DNA of 64,000 nucleotides from an uncultured Flavobacteriaceae bacterium (GCA_947494695.1 CANLWB010000014.1:62001-126000); one strand, 5' to 3'. Shown: positions 54,852-62,787, counted from the stretch's first letter. The notes: generated by a model from the letters alone, not told the origin. Made by a program: numbers and translations.

Positions 54852-55538
54852 ATGTCTCAGTTATCCCGACTCATTGCTATATTAACCTTGTTGAAATCTA
54901 AACGACTTTTAACAGCAACCGAACTTGCCAAAAAGTTTGACGTAAGCATAAGAACCATATACAGGGATATTAGAAAGCTTGAAGACGCTGGTGTCCCAGT
55001 TACAACTATTGATGGCAGGGGCTATGCGCTTATGGATGGGTATTCTGTGGCTCCTGTGCAATTCACAGAAAAACAAGCCAATGCCCTCGTTACTGCCGAA
55101 CATATAATAAATCAGTCTCAAGACACTTCTTTTGTAAACAACTTTAATGAAGCCTTAATTAAGATAAAGTCTGTATTTCGAACCTCTATTCAGGAGAAAA
55201 GCGAAATGCTACAAAGTAAAATTCATATTTTCGATTCGCCCTATGAAAACATTTCCAGTAATGCACTTTCTGAAATTCAATTGGCCATTACAAATTTCAA
55301 TTTTATAGAAATTAACTACTGTAAAGTAAACACCTCCAATACCTCTTTCAGAAAAATTGAGCCCTGCGCTATGTACTCCACACAACACAAGTGGATTCTT
55401 ATCGCCTGGTGCCATCTAAGACACGATTATCGTTCCTTTAGAGTCGATAGAATTCAGCACTTTAAAATTTTACATGAAGCATTTGACGATAGAAAGTTCA
55501 ATCTTCAAGATTATTTTCAATCCTGCCCCTATAAGTGA
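54852..55538 (+). CDS. YafY/DeoR-like transcriptional regulator with WYL domain
   Basis: A 228-residue regulator: an N-terminal HTH_11 domain (LLTATELAKKFDVSIRTIYR, DIRKLEDAGVPVTT) and a C-terminal WYL-type ligand-binding domain (FIEINYCKVNTS, then WILIAWCHLRHDYRSFRVDR). WYL regulators often sense nucleic acid or small ligands. The gene probably regulates itself and the neighbouring VOC gene. Family assignment is firm. Confidence 0.9.
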   Translation: MSQLSRLIAILTLLKSKRLLTATELAKKFDVSIRTIYRDIRKLEDAGVPVTTIDGRGYALMDGYSVAPVQFTEKQANALVTAEHIINQSQDTSFVNNFNEALIKIKSVFRTSIQEKSEMLQSKIHIFDSPYENISSNALSEIQLAITNFNFIEINYCKVNTSNTSFRKIEPCAMYSTQHKWILIAWCHLRHDYRSFRVDRIQHFKILHEAFDDRKFNLQDYFQSCPYK

Positions 55539-55630
55539 TTTAAACAAATGAATTCAAATGTCAATTCTCAAATAACAAATTACCAAAATCCAATAACTTA
55601 ATAACTACAACCCAACAAAACATATTCAAA

Positions 55631-56263
55631 ATGAACGTCCTTTCCACCAATACCGCCAAGCCAACATCCATTATTTGGAACGGAAAAAAACTCACTACCG
55701 GTATCTATAAAATGCCTACTAAAACTCCCATTTATTTGAGAAAAGACGGTGTAGATGGCGACGAAGTGTCCGATAAAAAAGTTCATGGTGGTGAGTTTAA
55801 GGCCTGCTATATCTTTTCTCATGATCACTATGCACATTGGAAAACAAAATACCCCAATTTGGATTGGAAATATGGCATGTTTGGAGAGAATATTACACTT
55901 TCGAATTTAAACGAAAAGGACATTCATATCGGCGACATTTATAAACTTGGCAATGCATTGGTACAGATAACACAACCTCGTGAGCCTTGTTTTAAATTTG
56001 GTCTTAAGTTCGGCAATCAGTATGCCTTAAAAGAGTTCATCGAATTCGGTTTTCCAGGAACTTATGTACGTATTTTACAAGAAGGCTTCGTAGAACAAGG
56101 TGATGCCTTTGAACTTGTAGAACGCGCGGAAAACAGCTTAACAACTTGGCAATTTTTTGATTTACTGTTTTCTAAAGACAAAAATAAAACGCTTATTAAG
56201 CTTGCCATAAATAATGATGCCTTACCTTTAAGAAAACGCGAAAAGCTGAAAAAACTGCTGTGA
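55631..56263 (+). CDS. MOSC domain-containing protein (YiiM-like)
   Basis: A 210-residue cytoplasmic protein with the MOSC fold: GIYKMPTKTPIYLRKDGVDG, YGMFGENITLSNL, and the conserved cysteine in QPREPCFKFG. MOSC proteins handle molybdenum cofactor or sulfur; YiiM reduces N-hydroxylated compounds. A C-terminal 3-alpha domain (FDLLFSKDKN, LPLRKREKLKKLL) matches YiiM. Separate from the helicase gene downstream. Confidence 0.9.
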   Translation: MNVLSTNTAKPTSIIWNGKKLTTGIYKMPTKTPIYLRKDGVDGDEVSDKKVHGGEFKACYIFSHDHYAHWKTKYPNLDWKYGMFGENITLSNLNEKDIHIGDIYKLGNALVQITQPREPCFKFGLKFGNQYALKEFIEFGFPGTYVRILQEGFVEQGDAFELVERAENSLTTWQFFDLLFSKDKNKTLIKLAINNDALPLRKREKLKKLL

Positions 56264-56266
56264 TAA

Positions 56267-56293
56267 TTGGATGTTATTTTTAAAGTATCTTTG
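56267..56293 (+). promoter_or_regulatory. Bacteroidota promoter of the DEAD-box helicase gene
   Basis: TTG at 56267-56269, a 16-nt spacer and TATCTTTG at 56286-56293. The ATG follows 18 nt later. Confidence 0.7.
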
Positions 56294-56311
56294 CCGCATA
56301 ACATATAAAAT

Positions 56312-57553
56312 ATGTCATTTAAAGACTTACAACTAAACCGTCCCATTTTAAGGGCTATTGCAGAGACCGGATACAATGACCCTACGCTTGTACAGGAAAG
56401 AACCATACCGGCAGTTTTAAACGGCAAAGATGTGGTAGTCTCGGCTCAAACGGGTACAGGGAAAACAGCAGCATTTGCCCTACCCATTCTTCAATTATTG
56501 TTCAATACCCAGGATGCTCCTAAAGGAGGGAAAAAGGTTCGTGCTTTAATTGTAAGTCCAACACGAGAACTCGCCATTCAGATTGAAGATAATTTTAAAA
56601 ATTATGGTACCCACACAAATTTAAGAAGTACTGCTATTTATGGAGGGACCTCCATGGAACCTCAAATTGAGATTCTAAAAAAAGGAGTCGATATTCTAAT
56701 TGCTACCCCTGGACGCTTATTAGATTTGCATAAACGAGATGAGCTGAATCTGGACTATGTAGAAACACTGGTTTTAGATGAAGCCGATTTAATGCTGGAC
56801 ATGGGCTTCATTGACGATGTTAAAAAAATTGAACGTCTATGTACCAAAGACAAGCAAGTCTTATTATTCTCGGCCACCATTCCCTATAAGGTGGAGCAAC
56901 TGGCAAACAGCATTTTAAGAGACCCCGAGCGTATTGAGGTTAATCCAAATTCTTCAACATCGACCAACATCAATCAATTGCTCTATTATGTACCAAAACG
57001 GAATAAAATTGAATTGTGTATACACCTATTAAGGAATACAATAAAAGGACGTATCATTATTTTTAGACGTACAAAATTTGGTGTTGAGAAGCTCGAACAA
57101 ACCCTATTGAAGAATGGTTATAAAGTCGCTAGTATTCGCGGTAATAAAAGTCAGAACTTAAGGCAGGAAGCCCTAAAAGATTTTAAATCTGGTGCAGCCA
57201 ATATCCTTATTGCAACCGATGTTGCAGCGAGAGGTATTGATATCGACAATATAGACGCGGTTATTAATTTCGACCTGCCCAATGTACCAGAAACTTATGT
57301 ACACAGAATTGGACGAACAGCCAGAGCAGGAAATATTGGAACTTCGCATTCGTTTTGCTCTGCCGATGAAAAGAGTTATGTAAAAACGATACAGCAACTT
57401 ATTCAGATCCAAATCGATATTATCGACGATCACCCCTACCCTTTAGATCCAAAACAAAAACCCATCGTGCATAAGTCCAAAAAAACGGGTAGTAAACATA
57501 AAAAAGGACGTAAAAGCAAAGCTTCAAAACAGAAAAAGAAGCGTTGGTATTAA
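56312..57553 (+). CDS. DEAD-box RNA helicase (RhlE-like)
   Basis: The 413-residue helicase shows all DEAD motifs: Q-motif (GYNDPTLVQERTIPAVL), AQTGTGKTAA (I), PTRELA (Ia), TPGRLLD (Ib), DEAD (II), SAT (III), IATDVAARGIDI (V) and HRIGRTARAG (VI). A basic C-terminal tail (KKTGSKHKKGRKSKA...) should bind RNA. RhlE-type members help ribosome assembly and RNA decay at low temperature. Single-gene promoter at 56267. Confidence 0.95.
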   Translation: MSFKDLQLNRPILRAIAETGYNDPTLVQERTIPAVLNGKDVVVSAQTGTGKTAAFALPILQLLFNTQDAPKGGKKVRALIVSPTRELAIQIEDNFKNYGTHTNLRSTAIYGGTSMEPQIEILKKGVDILIATPGRLLDLHKRDELNLDYVETLVLDEADLMLDMGFIDDVKKIERLCTKDKQVLLFSATIPYKVEQLANSILRDPERIEVNPNSSTSTNINQLLYYVPKRNKIELCIHLLRNTIKGRIIIFRRTKFGVEKLEQTLLKNGYKVASIRGNKSQNLRQEALKDFKSGAANILIATDVAARGIDIDNIDAVINFDLPNVPETYVHRIGRTARAGNIGTSHSFCSADEKSYVKTIQQLIQIQIDIIDDHPYPLDPKQKPIVHKSKKTGSKHKKGRKSKASKQKKKRWY

Positions 57554-57568
57554 AAAAAACAGAAATTA

Positions 57569-58072
57569 ATGGACAACATCAAGAATATTGTTGAATCTTT
57601 AAAATTGCAACCACATCCCGAAGGCGGTTACTTTAGGGAAGTTTACAGAAGTGAAGGACGTATTAATGAAGAAACGCTTGGTAATGATTTTTCAGGTGAA
57701 CGAAACTATGCAACGTCCATTTACTTTCTTTTAACCTCCGAATCTTTCTCTGCATTCCACCGCATAAAACAAGACGAGATTTGGCATTTTTATAAAGGAA
57801 CTGCAATACGGCTTCATATAATTTCAGATGATGGAAATTACTCCAATACCATTATTGGAAACGATCTGGAAAAAGGTCAAAATCCACAATTTGTAGTAAG
57901 AGCTAAAGACTGGTTTGCTGCAGAAGTTATTGATGCGGATAGTTATGCCCTGGTAGGGTGTACTGTTGCTCCCGGATTCGACTTCAATGATTTTGAAATG
58001 CCCGAAAGAGCCTCCTTAATTTCCAGATTCCCGGAACATGAAGAAATCATCACAGCTTTTACCAGAATTTAA
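57569..58072 (+). CDS. Cupin domain DUF985 protein
   Basis: A 167-residue beta-barrel protein: LQPHPEGGYFREVYRS, then SFSAFHRIKQDEIWHFYKG and LVGCTVAPGFDFNDFEMPER. DUF985 is a cupin family of uncertain function. It is 15 nt after the helicase stop, so cotranscribed, and its stop overlaps the convergent anti-sigma-like gene by 4 nt. Confidence 0.9.
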   Translation: MDNIKNIVESLKLQPHPEGGYFREVYRSEGRINEETLGNDFSGERNYATSIYFLLTSESFSAFHRIKQDEIWHFYKGTAIRLHIISDDGNYSNTIIGNDLEKGQNPQFVVRAKDWFAAEVIDADSYALVGCTVAPGFDFNDFEMPERASLISRFPEHEEIITAFTRI

Positions 58073-58482
58073 TGCTGTAACCTTTGATTAAAATGATGCT
58101 TTAATAAGGATATCTGTAGACCAAACATACCACCAAAAAGTACTACTGCATAAGTAAGAACCTGTGGTATAGATACCCCAGTCAACAAAGTGGTTATTTC
58201 ATTTTTATAGAATATACTAAAGTCTAAGGTTCCAAACCAACCTGGTTCAGTATTTTGGTTGTTAAAAATGGCATAACTCATTACTGATAAAAATATTATC
58301 GCTATAAGTATCCATCCTTTTCGAGATATTAAAGGCTGATACACAGTAACCCGGTTATCCTCTAATGCGGTAACCTGAGCCATCACAGAATCCATGAAAT
58401 TTTCTGATGGTCGCTCCAGAGAAGCGTCCTTTACTACTTTCCTACTCAAACTATCCAGATTCTTTTCTATATTCTCATCCAT
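58069..58482 (-). CDS. Candidate anti-sigma membrane protein
   Basis: A 137-residue protein with a charged N-terminal cytoplasmic segment (about 50 residues) and two membrane helices (WILIAIIFLSVMSYAIF; LTYAVVLFGGMFGLQISLL). Its ATG overlaps the stop of the ECF sigma gene by 8 nt (ATGGATGA), so the two are translationally coupled. That arrangement is typical of anti-sigma factors, although no zinc-binding ZAS motif is visible. The role is inferred from context. Confidence 0.65.
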   Translation of the reverse strand: MDENIEKNLDSLSRKVVKDASLERPSENFMDSVMAQVTALEDNRVTVYQPLISRKGWILIAIIFLSVMSYAIFNNQNTEPGWFGTLDFSIFYKNEITTLLTGVSIPQVLTYAVVLFGGMFGLQISLLKHHFNQRLQH

Positions 58483-59050
58483 AGTATTTAATAATTTCGG
58501 GGTTTAACCGATCTCTTAAAATGGTTGCCAGCTTTTTTCTAGCTCTAAAAAGTTTAACCTTCACATGATTTGCCGTTAAACCTGTAGATTTCGATATGTC
58601 TTCCAAAGACTGTTCTTCAAAATAATATAAAGTTAGTAAAAATCCGTCGTCACCCGGTAATAATGCCATACAATCCCGAATGGCCTGACCACGTTCTTCA
58701 TGTTCTAACTTATCTAAAGCGTTGTCTATTGTTCTTACCTGAGATTCTGTAAACGCATCAATAGCAACATTATTTATAAATTTTTTATTCTTTTTTAATC
58801 GATCCAGGCTTTTGTTATAAGCGATTTTATAAATCCATGTAGAGAATTTAGAATCCCCTTTAAAACTATTTAAGGATTTATAAACCTTTATAAATGTATC
58901 CTGAGCGACTTCTTCTGCCTCTTCTCTATTTTTAAGCATTCTAAACGTTAAGGTAAATACCAAATTTTTATAACGTTCCACAAGCACCTCAAAAGCAGCT
59001 GTGTCGCCATCAATAGCTAAATTGATATAATGTTGATCGTTAGTGGTCAT
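58475..59050 (-). CDS. RNA polymerase sigma factor, ECF family
   Basis: A 191-residue sigma factor with region 2 (FEVLVERYKNLVFTLTFRML, EEAEEVAQDTFIKVY, SKFSTWIYKIAYNKSLDRL) and region 4 (LLTLYYFEEQSLEDISKSTG, HVKVKLFRARKKL). Start ATG 59050 (MTTNDQHYINLAIDGD) was preferred; an ATG at 59080 adds ten residues. It directs transcription of an envelope-stress or similar regulon and is followed by its likely membrane regulator. Confidence 0.92.
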   Translation of the reverse strand: MTTNDQHYINLAIDGDTAAFEVLVERYKNLVFTLTFRMLKNREEAEEVAQDTFIKVYKSLNSFKGDSKFSTWIYKIAYNKSLDRLKKNKKFINNVAIDAFTESQVRTIDNALDKLEHEERGQAIRDCMALLPGDDGFLLTLYYFEEQSLEDISKSTGLTANHVKVKLFRARKKLATILRDRLNPEIIKYYG

Positions 59051-59189
59051 TTTTAAATTAAGACGACTATAGTTTTGCATGGGTTACAATAGGATCAAAA
59101 TATTTTTCAAAAAAAGTGTAACCAGAATTAAGAATGCATCGTCATAAGCCATAAACACACTAAATTTAATCAATTAAAAACAAACAATT

Positions 59190-59543
59190 ATGGGATCAGA
59201 ATTAATCATCGTACCAATTATCTTCGGAGCCATTTTCGGAGTCTTTTATTTATATTTTTCAACACGCAATAAAGAGCGTCTGGCACTCATTGAAAAAGGG
59301 GCGGATGCCAGTATTTTTGTTCGAGGAAGAGGCAATCTCGGAACAGCTCCCATTTGGAAAGTATTTATATTAAATCTAGCCCTTCTGTTAATAGGCATTG
59401 GATTAGGGACATTTATTGCTGCAATCTTAGAAAACTATACAAGTTTAGAAGAAGGCCCTCTATATGTAGGCTCCATTTTTTTAATGGCTGGTTCTGGACT
59501 GTTTACCGGTTTCTATATTACTAAAAACCTGGATAAGGAATAA
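59190..59543 (+). CDS. DUF6249 family small membrane protein
   Basis: A 117-residue protein with three hydrophobic helices (near residues 5-22, 58-78 and 90-108) and a cytoplasmic loop RNKERLALIEKGADASIF. It matches the DUF6249 pattern of Bacteroidota, often found beside ECF sigma factors, as here: it is divergent from the sigma gene. Function unknown. Confidence 0.8.
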   Translation: MGSELIIVPIIFGAIFGVFYLYFSTRNKERLALIEKGADASIFVRGRGNLGTAPIWKVFILNLALLLIGIGLGTFIAAILENYTSLEEGPLYVGSIFLMAGSGLFTGFYITKNLDKE

Positions 59544-59599
59544 TATGAGTCATCATCAATTAGAAAACCAAATGTGACTACTTTAACGGTTTCATTAAA

Positions 59600-59646
59600 G
59601 CCTCTAAATATATCTTTAACATGTTCTTTAAAGATATCTTAGAGGC
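59600..59646. repeat. Stem-loop between convergent genes
   Basis: GCCTCTAA and the following ATATCTTTAA pair with TTAAAGATAT...TTAGAGGC, separated by one small internal mismatch/bulge, around an 8-nt loop. No T-tract follows on either strand. Similar in plan to the hairpin at 14430-14483. Confidence 0.75.
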
Positions 59647-59680
59647 ACCACATCTTAAACGTTTGAAACAGCTTTCTGAA

Positions 59681-60346
59681 TTATTCAACTAAAAAATCAA
59701 AATACGTTTTGGGAAAAGGCTCCCAACGCAGTGTGAAGTGCCACCATTCTTTCGGATAATTTCTAAAACCGTGTTTTAGCATAACCTTTTGCAATAATTG
59801 CCTATTGCGTTTTTGTGTTTCAGTAATATTCTCGTAGTTAACCCAGGATTCCTGACCAAAAAAATCAAAAGGGCTTCCCATATCCAATGCTTCTCCAGTA
59901 TTACCGTTAATAATAGTTAAATCTACCGTACTTCCTCTACTATGCCCAGATCTGGACGCTATATATTGTTCTTTAAACAAGTTTCGCTTTTCTACTTTGG
60001 GATAAAAAACCTGTTTGTTAACCGTATCATTTAAATCTTTCGCCCAGACTATAAAATGATTCACCGCACGCTGCGGTCTGTAACCATCATATACTTTTAA
60101 ACATAAATTTTGTTGCTGAAGTTCCTCGTGAACAAGCTTTAGCCTTTCCGCAGTCTCTTTTGTTAAAATAAGTTTGTTAGACTGATATCCATGTATAGGT
60201 TTCCCCACAAAATTATTTGAGGTATTGTACCGTAATTCTACGTCTAAATCGGGGATAACATCCTGAACATACACAAAGCCTTTTTCTAGTTGTGCAAAAG
60301 AAAGTGTGCCATACAAAAGAAATAAATAAGGAAATATTTTTTTCAT
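59681..60346 (-). CDS. M15 family D-alanyl-D-alanine dipeptidase (VanX/DdpX-like)
   Basis: A 221-residue enzyme with a signal peptide (MKKIFPYLFLLYGTLSFAQ). It shows the M15D zinc motifs: SGHSRGSTVDLT (SxHxxGxxxD), FGQESW and PKEWWHFTLRWEP with the catalytic Glu and third ligand His. It hydrolyses D-Ala-D-Ala, releasing D-alanine from muropeptides. The signal peptide places it in the periplasm, unlike VanX, which acts in the cytoplasm. Confidence 0.92.
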   Translation of the reverse strand: MKKIFPYLFLLYGTLSFAQLEKGFVYVQDVIPDLDVELRYNTSNNFVGKPIHGYQSNKLILTKETAERLKLVHEELQQQNLCLKVYDGYRPQRAVNHFIVWAKDLNDTVNKQVFYPKVEKRNLFKEQYIASRSGHSRGSTVDLTIINGNTGEALDMGSPFDFFGQESWVNYENITETQKRNRQLLQKVMLKHGFRNYPKEWWHFTLRWEPFPKTYFDFLVE

Positions 60347-60407
60347 GATTGAGAATTATACAAGCTAATGTAGACAAAATATTAATGTGTAAAAAATAGG
60401 CAATAAA

Positions 60408-60437
60408 AAAACCGAGTTCCCTCAAACTCGGCTTTCT
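60408..60437 (-). terminator. Terminator-like hairpin with no gene upstream
   Basis: CCGAGTT (60412-60418) pairs with AACTCGG (60425-60431). On the minus strand a TTTTTTTATT tract follows. The 265 nt upstream on that strand have no gene, so it could end a short transcript or attenuate the M15 gene. Confidence 0.55.
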
Positions 60438-60579
60438 TTCATTTGCTTTTTTTATTATGAAGCTAGATTTAGGGTCTCTATATCATACATCATAATGCAA
60501 ATATTAATTAATTAATCCATTGAACTAAAAAGTGTGTTATTTAGTACACTTCAAAAGTAAAATTATAATTCAAATAAAA

Positions 60580-60663
60580 CGATAAAACACATATAAAATC
60601 GATGAAATACATAAAATTTTAACACTTATAGACGAAATAGTAATAAAAATCGACAAAATACAT
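60580..60663 (+). promoter_or_regulatory. Array of CGAYRAAAYACAT-like direct repeats (candidate operator)
   Basis: CGATAAAACACAT (60580), CGATGAAATACAT (60600), a degenerate CGAAATAGTAAT (60633) and CGACAAAATACAT (60651) lie in the same orientation 38-122 nt upstream of the ISAon1-domain gene. The spacings are 20, 33 and 18 nt. Confidence 0.5.
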
Positions 60664-60701
60664 TTTTTAGTTAAAAATTTAAGATAGCACTCTAAGGGTA
60701 T

Positions 60702-61100
60702 ATGAAATGTGAAATAAGTTTTATACTTTTTCAAAAAAATAAGATTTTGGATATCTACCTAGACCTACTTAAGCTCGCTTTACCATCAGATTTGGTAGAG
60801 CATTTTGACCTTGTAAAAAGTACAGGGCAAAACGAAGTCTTACACCTTTACTTTGAAGAACGTAATACGTTTATCAAAGGAAAAGAGTCTATAAGACTGA
60901 CCCCTTACGGATTACATGAAGAATTTACTATTCAGGATTTTCCTCTACGAGGTAAAATTGTATATCTTCATGTAAGGCGACGTACCTGGATTAATAAAAG
61001 CACCCAAGAAATTGTACAAAGAAATTTCAATTTGGCGGGGAAAGGAAGCTTTATGACTAAAGAATTTGCTAATTTCTTAAAACAAGATAGCCGATATTAA
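60702..61100 (+). CDS. Orphan ISAon1-family transposase N-terminal domain protein
   Basis: A 132-residue protein with the pattern of the ISAon1 orfA/N-terminal domain: LKLALPSDLVEHFDL, LHLYFEERNTF, EEFTIQDFPLRGKIVYLHVR, RRTWINKSTQEIVQRNFNLA and GSFMTKEFANFLKQ. In complete elements a separate transposase ORF follows, but none is present here: a terminator lies 65 nt downstream and the next gene is a lipoprotein. It is either an IS remnant or a domesticated DNA-binding protein. The family call rests on remembered sequences. Confidence 0.75.
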   Translation: MKCEISFILFQKNKILDIYLDLLKLALPSDLVEHFDLVKSTGQNEVLHLYFEERNTFIKGKESIRLTPYGLHEEFTIQDFPLRGKIVYLHVRRRTWINKSTQEIVQRNFNLAGKGSFMTKEFANFLKQDSRY

Positions 61101-61164
61101 ACATCATGATTCTTTAGTCAGTTTAATACTTCTTAGCTAAACTATAAAACTACAGAGGTACAAT

Positions 61165-61196
61165 AAAAAAAGCATCCTTATTAAGGATGCTTTTTT
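61165..61196. terminator. Terminator after the ISAon1-domain gene
   Basis: AAAAAAGCATCCTTA pairs with TAAGGATGCTTTTTT, essentially perfectly, with A/T runs on both sides. The rest of 61101-61437 holds no recognised gene. Confidence 0.85.
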
Positions 61197-61437
61197 ACTA
61201 ACTAACTAACCAAAAATATGAATTACATTTTAAGTTTAAAGTAACCACTCAATAAACTTTTTTAATTAAATATAATTGTTTTTTATATCACAACATCCGT
61301 GCCAAACTATAAAACCGAAGTCTTTTTTTTAGTGTTTTTAGTAAAAAAACAAAACCGACTCGATAAAATAATTATGAGTCGTTAGCTTTTAAAATATAAT
61401 TATAAGATATTTGTCAATACTTAAAACGAACCTATTC

Positions 61438-62139
61438 ATGAAAAAAATTACATTCTTACTTATTATCTCATTAATAGCCGCCTGTAGTGAAAAACAGCCC
61501 GATTTAATTGTTAGAGGACATATTAAGGATTTAAAAAAAGGAACCATATACCTTAAGAAAGTAAAAGATACCGTGTTGGCTACCGTTGACTCTATTGTTA
61601 TTAATGGTGATTCTCATTTTGAGCTTTATTCTGATTTAGATTCTCCTGAAATATTCTTTTTATATCTGAATAAGAATAGTTCTGAAGAAGATAGAATTAC
61701 TTTTTTTGCGGATAAAGGCATTACCGAAATCAATACCTCGTTAAAGAACTTTGTATATGACGCAAAAATTAACGGATCTGCCCAACAAAAAACCTTAGAA
61801 AAATATCTCACCATCATGGATAAAATGAAGGACAGAGATCTGGATTTAATAAAAGAACATTTTGAGGCTCAAAAAAGCAATGACACCGCTAAAATTAAAG
61901 CAATAGAAAAAGAGTCTAATAACTCCTTAAAAAGAAAGTATCTCTATACTGTAAATTTTGCACTAAATAATCGTGATAGCGAGGTGGCTCCTTATTTGGC
62001 ACTTACAGAAGTTTATAATGCAAGAATAACTTTTCTTGACACTATAAATAATAGTTTATCTCCTAAGGTTAAAAAATCGAAATACGGTAAAGAACTACAA
62101 TCCTTTATTGATAATATAAAAGAAAATCAACAAAACTAA
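61438..62139 (+). CDS. DUF4369 domain lipoprotein
   Basis: A 233-residue lipoprotein: signal MKKITFLLIISLIAACSEK, followed by the DUF4369 beta domain (VRGHIKDLKKGTIYLKKVKD, then NGDSHFELYSDL and SPEIFFLYLN) and a helical C-terminal half. DUF4369 is often fused to AhpC/TSA or thioredoxin-like domains, which are absent here. ATG 61438 was chosen over a TTG at 61411. Terminator at 62145. Role unknown. Confidence 0.85.
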   Translation: MKKITFLLIISLIAACSEKQPDLIVRGHIKDLKKGTIYLKKVKDTVLATVDSIVINGDSHFELYSDLDSPEIFFLYLNKNSSEEDRITFFADKGITEINTSLKNFVYDAKINGSAQQKTLEKYLTIMDKMKDRDLDLIKEHFEAQKSNDTAKIKAIEKESNNSLKRKYLYTVNFALNNRDSEVAPYLALTEVYNARITFLDTINNSLSPKVKKSKYGKELQSFIDNIKENQQN

Positions 62140-62144
62140 AGGAT

Positions 62145-62166
62145 GCCGCCTTGCGGCTTTATTTTA
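62145..62166 (+). terminator. Terminator after the DUF4369 gene
   Basis: GCCGC-CTT-GCGGC followed by TTTATTTTA, 6 nt after the stop codon. Confidence 0.85.
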
Positions 62167-62194
62167 TACCAATTATAACACCTGGTTATAAATC

Positions 62195-62229
62195 AAAAAA
62201 AGATCTTAAAAAATTTAAGATCTTTTTTT
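62195..62229. terminator. Bidirectional terminator; ends the tRNA-Thr transcript on the minus strand
   Basis: AAAAAAAGATCTTAAA pairs with TTTAAGATCTTTTTTT around AAA. It lies 124 nt downstream of tRNA-Thr on the minus strand. Confidence 0.85.
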
Positions 62230-62238
62230 ATTTCTTTT

Positions 62239-62256
62239 GAGCCGATAGAGGGACTC
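62239..62256 (-). repeat. Duplicate of the tRNA-Thr 3' end
   Basis: GAGCCGATAGAGGGACTC is identical to 62352-62369, which is the 3' end of tRNA-Thr and its discriminator. The copy is 113 nt away in the same orientation and adjoins the dispersed repeat at 62258. Confidence 0.85.
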
Positions 62257-62257
62257 C

Positions 62258-62273
62258 CTTCGACTACGCTCAG
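62258..62273. repeat. Dispersed repeat CTTCGACTACGCTCAG
   Basis: Exact core of the element seen at 41702-41728 and 52696-52717, here without the inverted flanks. Confidence 0.6.
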
Positions 62274-62352
62274 GATAAACTTCTCGTCTTTTATTCAATT
62301 AAGCTATTTTCCAGACTAGGAAGAAATTTAACCTATATTTTATCTCTTTTAG

Positions 62353-62426
62353 AGCCGATAGAGGGACTCGAACCCACGACCTGCTGATTACAAATCAGCT
62401 GCTCTAGCCAGCTGAGCTATATCGGC
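62353..62426 (-). tRNA. tRNA-Thr (anticodon TGT)
   Basis: On the minus strand GCCGATA pairs with TATCGGC as the acceptor stem. The D-arm reads GCTCAGCTGGCTAGAGC, the anticodon stem GCTGA/TCAGC encloses loop TTTGTAA (anticodon TGT), and the T-loop is TTCGAGT. Length 74 nt. CCA is not encoded, so it must be added. One T-stem pair is a U-U mismatch. Confidence 0.95.
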
Positions 62427-62489
62427 GTCTTTTTGAGGTTGCAAATATAATATCTATATTAACATTTGCAAGACCTCTGCAAAAAAAAT

Positions 62490-62759
62490 TTATCCTAATT
62501 TATTCACTTTATCAATTAAAGTTCTTCCCTTCGTTTCTAACTCGTCTTTAATTGCCTTAAAATGAGCTTTTGCATTTTCAACATCACTCACATTTACCTT
62601 TGCGATAAGTTCGTCAAAAGTAGCGATCGCTTCATCTATAATCGCCTCGCTCTTTTTTGTATCTTTATCTGTGTTTGCATATTCCCAAACATAAACTGCT
62701 TCAATAATATCTCCTAAAACGTAATTAATATCTTTCTTTAGGTTTCTTACATTTGCCAT
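62490..62759 (-). CDS. Conserved hypothetical small helical protein
   Basis: An 89-residue, all-helical, soluble protein (MANVRNLKKDINYVLGDIIE ... AIATFDELIAKVNVSDVENA). It looks like a conserved flavobacterial hypothetical, but I do not recognise a named family. It lies 28 nt after manA in the same direction, so it is probably cotranscribed with it. Confidence 0.75.
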   Translation of the reverse strand: MANVRNLKKDINYVLGDIIEAVYVWEYANTDKDTKKSEAIIDEAIATFDELIAKVNVSDVENAKAHFKAIKDELETKGRTLIDKVNKLG

Positions 62760-62787
62760 AATCTTCTTATTTTATTTGATTGCAAAA

